In this document: one piece after another, positions 46,339 to 50,565 of the stretch
Position numbering within the stretch: position 1 is the stretch's first letter
How the letters are laid out: each line of letters opens with the position of its first letter
NCBI GenBank assembly: GCA_014859305.1
Contig: JACUUM010000008.1
Span: 1-50,565, forward strand
Direction: 5' to 3'
Length of the DNA: 50,565 nucleotides
Source: Coriobacteriia bacterium
Lineage (GTDB): Bacteria; Actinomycetota; Coriobacteriia; Anaerosomatales; Kmv31
Notes under the pieces: generated by a model
Database searches by the model: none
What the model was told of the DNA's origin: nothing
The model's input: only the letters and a program-made list of their open reading frames with translations
Position numbers and translations under genes: made by a program

Positions 46339-47040
46339 ATGTACGACGCAGTCTTCTTCGACGTAGGCAACACGCTCATCTACCCCCATCCGAGCGTCTC
46401 CGAGGTATGCCGCCAAGTGCTCGCGGAGGCAGGCCACTTCCACGACCTGCACCGCATCGACGAGGTCATGCCCATGGTCGACGCGTACTACGAGGACCGG
46501 TACCGGGACGACGACACCTTCTGGACCAGCGAGGACGAGACCAGCCAGGTCTGGGTCGGCATGTACTCCCTGCTCTGCAGGAAGCTCGACATCCACGAGG
46601 ACGCCGAGGTCCTCGCGCGGCGGGTGTACGACACGTTCGGCGATCCGGCGCGGTGGCGGCCCTACGCGGACGTGCTGCCGGCGTTCGAGCGCCTGGGCGG
46701 GCGGGGGGTGCGGCTGGGCGTGATCTCGAACTGGGACCGCCGGCTCGGCACGCTGCTTGACGGCCTCGGGTTCGGCGCCCACGTCGAGGCTGTGGTGAGC
46801 TCGGCCGAGGTCGGCCTGCACAAGCCCGACCCGCGCATCTTCGAGCTCGCGTGCATGCGTCTCGGGGTCGAACCCCGGCGTGCCGCCCACGTGGGCGACC
46901 ATCACTACGCCGACGTCCTGGGGGCGACGGCCGCGGGGATGCGGCCCGTGCTCATCGACCGCCATGGGACCGGGTGCGCCGACCATGAGCCGGACCTCGC
47001 CGACCTCGACGCGCTCGAGGCGGTCCTCGGGATGGGGTGA
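46339..47040 (+). CDS. HAD-superfamily hydrolase
   Basis: A 233-residue HAD phosphatase-like enzyme. Motif I is FFDVGNTL (Asp8 nucleophile; the usual second Asp is Gly, as in many REG-2-type members), motif II VISNWD, motif III lysine in HKPDPRIF and motif IV HVGDHHYADV. A cap domain lies between motifs I and II (~residues 18-90). The substrate is unknown. The stop overlaps the next GTG (GTGA). Confidence 0.9.
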   Translation: MYDAVFFDVGNTLIYPHPSVSEVCRQVLAEAGHFHDLHRIDEVMPMVDAYYEDRYRDDDTFWTSEDETSQVWVGMYSLLCRKLDIHEDAEVLARRVYDTFGDPARWRPYADVLPAFERLGGRGVRLGVISNWDRRLGTLLDGLGFGAHVEAVVSSAEVGLHKPDPRIFELACMRLGVEPRRAAHVGDHHYADVLGATAAGMRPVLIDRHGTGCADHEPDLADLDALEAVLGMG

Positions 47041-48824
47041 GCATGGCCTCCCGCCGCTCGGTCCGGCGGTGGCTCCTGCCGCCGGTCGCGGTTCTGATCG
47101 GTCTCGCCGCGGCCTTCGCCGCGCACCGGCTGGCCGGCTCGTCATGGGAGCAGGTCGTCTCCTACCGCTCACCCTTCACGGCGACGGACCTCCCCGCCGC
47201 CGGCTCGGGGCCGCCGGTCGCCGGACGGCTCGTGCTGGTCATCGTGGACGGCCTCGGAGAGGAGGCCTCGCGGGAGATGAACTCGCTCGAGCGGCTGCGC
47301 GACATCGGCGCGGACCTGACCTTGGTCGCCGGGCAACCGTCGTTGTCGTACCCGACGTGGACGACCCTCCTGTCCGGAGCGCCGCCCAACGTGAGCGGCG
47401 TGACGACCGACCGGTTCGAGGAGCGCGTGCCGGTGGAGACCCTGCTCGACACCGCGCTGCGGTCGGGCCGGACGGTAGGCGTGGTCGGCCCCACCTCGTT
47501 CGAGACGCTGTACGGGGCGGGGCGCGCCCAAGCCGCCTTCCTGATGGACCGGGAGGGCGACTACCTGTCGGCGCGCTTGGTCGACGAGGCGCTGCGGATC
47601 GACGGCGGTCTCCGCCCCGATCTGCTCGTCGTCCACCTGCCCGACGTCGACGAGGCGGGGCGGGCCTCGGGCACGGGGTCGTCAGAGTACGCCGAGGTGG
47701 TCCGCCGCGTCGACGGCGACCTGGCGCGCCTCGTGGAGGGCACCCAGGACGCCCGCACCGCCTATGCCGTGGTTTCCGCACACGGTCACGTCGCCGGGGG
47801 CGGCTATGGCGGCTGGGAGCCCGAGGTGTTACGGGCGCCCGCGGTCCTTTCCGGCGACGGCTTCCGCTACGCACGCATGACGGCGCGGCAGAGCGACCTG
47901 GCCCCCACGCTCGCCGCGCTGACCGGCATCCCGTCGCCTCGTCAAGCCGCCGGCGAGGCGCTCGCCGAAGTGCTCGCCACGACCTCGGGCGACCCGGTGC
48001 GGCCCACCTGGGCGCAGCGGCGGGCCTTCGCGGCGGCCTACGCCGACGTCGTGCTCGAGCCGACCGGCGTGACCAGGCATGCGGACTGGGGCGAGGATTC
48101 GCACGGAGAGGCGCTGGACTCCTGGATCCGCTCTGCGGAGAGGGTGCGAGAGGCCCACGACAGGTGGGAGCGCGTGCCGGCGGGGATCGCGGTCGCCGCC
48201 GGAGCGGTGCTCGCGCTGGCGGCCGTCGGCCTCGCGTCGTGGCGCGCCCTTCTCGCCGCGCTCGCGGGCACCGCGGTCTACCACGCGCTCTACAACGCGG
48301 CGTATTTCCTGGTCCACGGCCACTGGTGGTCGCTCTCGGCGTTCAACTCGCGATCCGACGTCCGGTCGTTCTTCAGCCTGCGCATGGCCGAGGCGGCCGC
48401 GGCCGGGCTGGCCGCAGCGTTCGTCGCCGGGCTGGTCTACGCCGCGCTGCGCCGTGCGCCCCGCGGCTCGCGGGGCCGCTTCCTGCCCGGTTGGCTGGCC
48501 CTGGGTCCGGTGACGGCACTGACCGCCCAAGCCACGCTCGCGCTCCAGGTCGCGTGGTTCCTGTGGTGGTACGGCGCGTCGGTCACGTGGCGCATGCCGG
48601 ACTTGCGCTGGGCCCTCAAGTACGAGCTCGACCTCGTCCAGGCCACCGCCCTGGGTGCCGCGGCGGTGCTCTCGCCGCTGGTTACCTGGCTCGCCGGACG
48701 GTATCATCCGAGGGTGCGCCGAGCCGAGGAGACCAGGCGCGCGGCCGAGGACGCGGAGCGGGGGCGCTCGGTCCTCGGCGAGGAGCAGGAGCCCGTGGTG
48801 CGCCGCAAGTCGCACCCGGCGTGA
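47037..48824 (+). CDS. Membrane protein with alkaline-phosphatase-superfamily domain, altered metal site
   Basis: A 595-residue protein. One N-terminal segment (~12-30), an outside catalytic-type domain (~65-330) and about four C-terminal segments from ~388. It has the metal Asp71 in VIVDGLG and the nucleophile region SYPTWTTLLSG (Thr109). Later ligands differ from the phosphodiesterase pattern: DEAGR (Arg209) for D-x-x-GH, SAHGH (Ala248) for SDHG and GGYGG (Tyr257) for GGHGG. It may bind one metal or none. The GTG overlaps the HAD stop; an ATG 6 bases on is an alternative. Confidence 0.75.
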   Translation: MSMASRRSVRRWLLPPVAVLIGLAAAFAAHRLAGSSWEQVVSYRSPFTATDLPAAGSGPPVAGRLVLVIVDGLGEEASREMNSLERLRDIGADLTLVAGQPSLSYPTWTTLLSGAPPNVSGVTTDRFEERVPVETLLDTALRSGRTVGVVGPTSFETLYGAGRAQAAFLMDREGDYLSARLVDEALRIDGGLRPDLLVVHLPDVDEAGRASGTGSSEYAEVVRRVDGDLARLVEGTQDARTAYAVVSAHGHVAGGGYGGWEPEVLRAPAVLSGDGFRYARMTARQSDLAPTLAALTGIPSPRQAAGEALAEVLATTSGDPVRPTWAQRRAFAAAYADVVLEPTGVTRHADWGEDSHGEALDSWIRSAERVREAHDRWERVPAGIAVAAGAVLALAAVGLASWRALLAALAGTAVYHALYNAAYFLVHGHWWSLSAFNSRSDVRSFFSLRMAEAAAAGLAAAFVAGLVYAALRRAPRGSRGRFLPGWLALGPVTALTAQATLALQVAWFLWWYGASVTWRMPDLRWALKYELDLVQATALGAAAVLSPLVTWLAGRYHPRVRRAEETRRAAEDAERGRSVLGEEQEPVVRRKSHPA

Positions 48825-48847
48825 CGTTCCGAGCTTCGGGAGAGATG

Positions 48848-50347
48848 ATGACCATCGGGGACCTGCGCGAGTTCGTCGCGCTGCTCGAGAGCAAGGGTCA
48901 GCTGAAGCGCATCCGTGCTCGACTGGACCCGTACCTGGAGATCGGTGAGGTCACCGACCGGGTCAACAAGGCGTTCGGCCCGGCCCTGCTGATCGAGGAT
49001 CCGGTGGATCGCCGGACCGGGCGCCGCTACGAGCGACCGGTGCTGATCAACACGTTCGGCAACTACGACCGCATGGCGTGGGCGCTCGGCGTCGACGCCG
49101 AGACCGGTACGTGGCGCGACCTGGACGCGGTGGGCCGGAAGCTGATGGAGCTGTTGCCGCTGGACGCCCCCGCGAGCGTGTGGGACAAGCTCGGCGTCGC
49201 GCGCAACCTGGCAGGGCTGGCAGGCGTCGGCAGGAAGGAGGTCAAAGCGGGCAAGGCCCCGGTGCAGGAGGTCGTGCTGCGCGAGGACGAGGTCGACTTG
49301 ACGGAGCTCCCGGTGCTCACGACCTGGCCGGGGGATGGCGGCCCCTTCGTCACGCTGCCGCTCGTGGTCACGAGCGACCCGGTCAAAGGCAGGCTCAACC
49401 TCGGCATGTACCGGCTGCAGGTCTTCGGCCCCCGGGAGACCGGGATGCACTGGCACGTGCACCACGACGGGGCCAAGAACTTCCGCGCCTGGCGCGAGCT
49501 CGGGCACGAGCGTATGCCGGTGGCCGTGGCGCTCGGGGGGGACCCGGTCACGATCTTCTCGGCCACCGCGCCCGTCCCTCCGATCATCGACGAGTACCTG
49601 TTCAGCGGCATCATCCGAGGAGAGAGCGTCGAGGTCGTCAAATGCATGACGAACGACCTGCTCGTGCCCGCGCACGCCGAGATCGTACTTGAGGGCTGGG
49701 TGTCGACGGACCCGGCCGACGTGCGCTGGGAAGGGCCATTCGGCGACCACACCGGCTACTACTCGCTGGCCGACTACCACCCGGTCTTCCGCGTCGAGGC
49801 GCTCACGATGCGCAGCGACGCCTGGTACCCCGCCACCATCGTCGGCCGGCCGCCGATGGAGGACTGCTTCCTCGGCAAGGCCACCGAGAGGCTGTTCCTG
49901 CCGGTGATCCGCGCGCTCATGCCCGAGGTGATCGACTACGACCTGCCGCTGGAGGGCGTCTTCCACAACTGCGCGATCTTCCGGATCCGCAAGGAGTTCC
50001 CCGGGCAGGCGTTCCGCGTGATGAACTTCGCGTGGTCGATGGGGCAGATGATGTTCACGAAGTTCGTGATCGTGGTGGACGAGGACGTCGACTGCCACGA
50101 CTACTCGCAGGTCGCCTGGCGCTGCTTCAACAACGTCGACCCCGACCGCTCGATCCTGGTCAGCAAGGGGCCGCTGGACCAGCTCGACCACTCCTCGGCG
50201 CACGAGAGGTACGGCTTCAAGATGGGCATCGACGCGACGAAGCCGTTCCCCGAGGAGGGACACGGCCGCGAGTGGCCCGAGGCGATGCGGATGACGCCCG
50301 AGGTCAAGGTACGCGTCGACGAGATGTGGGGCGAGCTCGGCCTGTGA
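48848..50347 (+). CDS. UbiD-family decarboxylase
   Basis: A 499-residue prenylated-FMN-dependent decarboxylase. The family blocks are LNLGMYRLQVFG, MHWHVHHDGAKNF, ATAPVPPIIDEYLFSG, PAHAEIVLEGWV and GPFGDHTGYYS. Relatives decarboxylate 4-hydroxybenzoate-type rings in ubiquinone or menaquinone synthesis; the UbiA-type gene overlapping its end fits a role in quinone synthesis, possibly the futalosine route (MqnL/MqnP). I choose the second of two adjacent ATGs because GGAG is 5 bases before it. A prenyltransferase making the cofactor (UbiX) is not in the window. Confidence 0.93.
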   Translation: MTIGDLREFVALLESKGQLKRIRARLDPYLEIGEVTDRVNKAFGPALLIEDPVDRRTGRRYERPVLINTFGNYDRMAWALGVDAETGTWRDLDAVGRKLMELLPLDAPASVWDKLGVARNLAGLAGVGRKEVKAGKAPVQEVVLREDEVDLTELPVLTTWPGDGGPFVTLPLVVTSDPVKGRLNLGMYRLQVFGPRETGMHWHVHHDGAKNFRAWRELGHERMPVAVALGGDPVTIFSATAPVPPIIDEYLFSGIIRGESVEVVKCMTNDLLVPAHAEIVLEGWVSTDPADVRWEGPFGDHTGYYSLADYHPVFRVEALTMRSDAWYPATIVGRPPMEDCFLGKATERLFLPVIRALMPEVIDYDLPLEGVFHNCAIFRIRKEFPGQAFRVMNFAWSMGQMMFTKFVIVVDEDVDCHDYSQVAWRCFNNVDPDRSILVSKGPLDQLDHSSAHERYGFKMGIDATKPFPEEGHGREWPEAMRMTPEVKVRVDEMWGELGL

Positions 50348-50565
50348 GCGAGCGCGAGCGGCAGGCGCGCGGCGACGGCGTGCGCCGCGAACCGCTGCCG
50401 CTGCGCGCGGAGGTCGACGAGTCGGCCGCGAGGCGAATGCCGCCCGGCGCGCAGACCCCGAAGGGCCTCTGGGGCAAGGCCCGCATCTTCCTCGAGCTCG
50501 TGAAGTTCGAGCACTCGGTCTTCGCGCTGCCCTACGCCTACATCGGCGCGCTCTATGGGGCCGCG
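50344..50565 (+). CDS. UbiA-family prenyltransferase (partial, cut by window end)
   Basis: A GTG overlapping the UbiD stop (GTGA) opens a frame of 74 codons to the window end. After a charged stretch of about 45 residues comes IFLELVKFEHSVFALPYAY, the characteristic start of UbiA-like aromatic prenyltransferases, leading into the first membrane segment. The enzyme would attach the isoprenoid tail to the quinone ring. The catalytic NDxxDxxxD motifs lie beyond the window. A downstream ATG at 50437 could be the real start. Confidence 0.85.
   Translation, partial: MSERERQARGDGVRREPLPLRAEVDESAARRMPPGAQTPKGLWGKARIFLELVKFEHSVFALPYAYIGALYGAA

Overview
This window is high-GC bacterial DNA with tightly packed genes. 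Many starts are GTG or TTG, and many neighbours overlap as ATGA or GTGA. The block uvrC-rapZ-yvcK-whiA-gap-pgk-tpiA-gpmI-secG, a RapZ P-loop with Arg in place of Lys, and a UbiD/UbiA pair of the menaquinone type suggest a deep-branching Actinobacteriota lineage, such as an anaerobic Coriobacteriia-like relative. This assignment is an inference. Against the usual actinobacterial pattern, the window also encodes sigma-54. No insertion sequences, prophage genes, integrases or CRISPR arrays were seen.

Layout. 1-1823 (minus strand): a possible gene fragment, PII protein and ammonium transporter. 2121-9087: uvrA, two exported proteins of unknown function, and uvrC. 9089-17327: a holin-like membrane protein, rapZ, yvcK, whiA, five-carbon-to-pyruvate glycolytic genes (gap, pgk, tpiA, gpmI) and secG, closed by a hairpin. 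17589-23341: a complete peptide-type ABC importer (binding protein, two permeases, two ATPases), with a strong hairpin after the binding-protein gene. 23459-23544: tRNA-Leu(GAG) with a clear promoter. 23622-30959: a MASE3-PAS-GAF-PP2C sensor phosphatase (minus strand), a phosphoribosyltransferase, an operon of a degenerate radical SAM protein, a B12-binding radical SAM protein and an aminotransferase, then a PHP-domain protein behind a structured leader. 31006-32226 (minus): a membrane-anchored ferrochelatase-like protein.

32332-40524 is the most interesting part. A CsoR-family repressor carries the two-cysteine pattern of CstR-type persulfide sensors rather than the Cys-His-Cys of copper sensors. 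Three near-identical palindromes (ATACCCC...GGGGTAT) sit in the -35/-10 spacers of three promoters: before an FmdB zinc ribbon plus DUF302 pair, before the repressor itself (divergent from a CDF metal transporter), and before ccdA. Nested inside this regulon is an operon of rpoN, an NtrB-like kinase and an NtrC-like activator. A near-consensus -24/-12 promoter lies in front of rpoN and another lies just after the activator gene, where it would drive a zinc-ribbon membrane protein and an HMA-domain protein. Together these suggest a self-contained sigma-54 circuit interleaved with a thiol- or metal-responsive regulon for envelope redox and metal handling.

40603-50565: a large HAMP/triple-GAF/PP2C phosphatase overlapping a STAS-HATPase fusion (a partner-switching module), an MGDG-synthase-like glycosyltransferase, a nitroreductase, a HAD hydrolase, a membrane alkaline-phosphatase-superfamily protein with several altered metal-site positions, and UbiD and UbiA-family genes, the latter cut by the window end.
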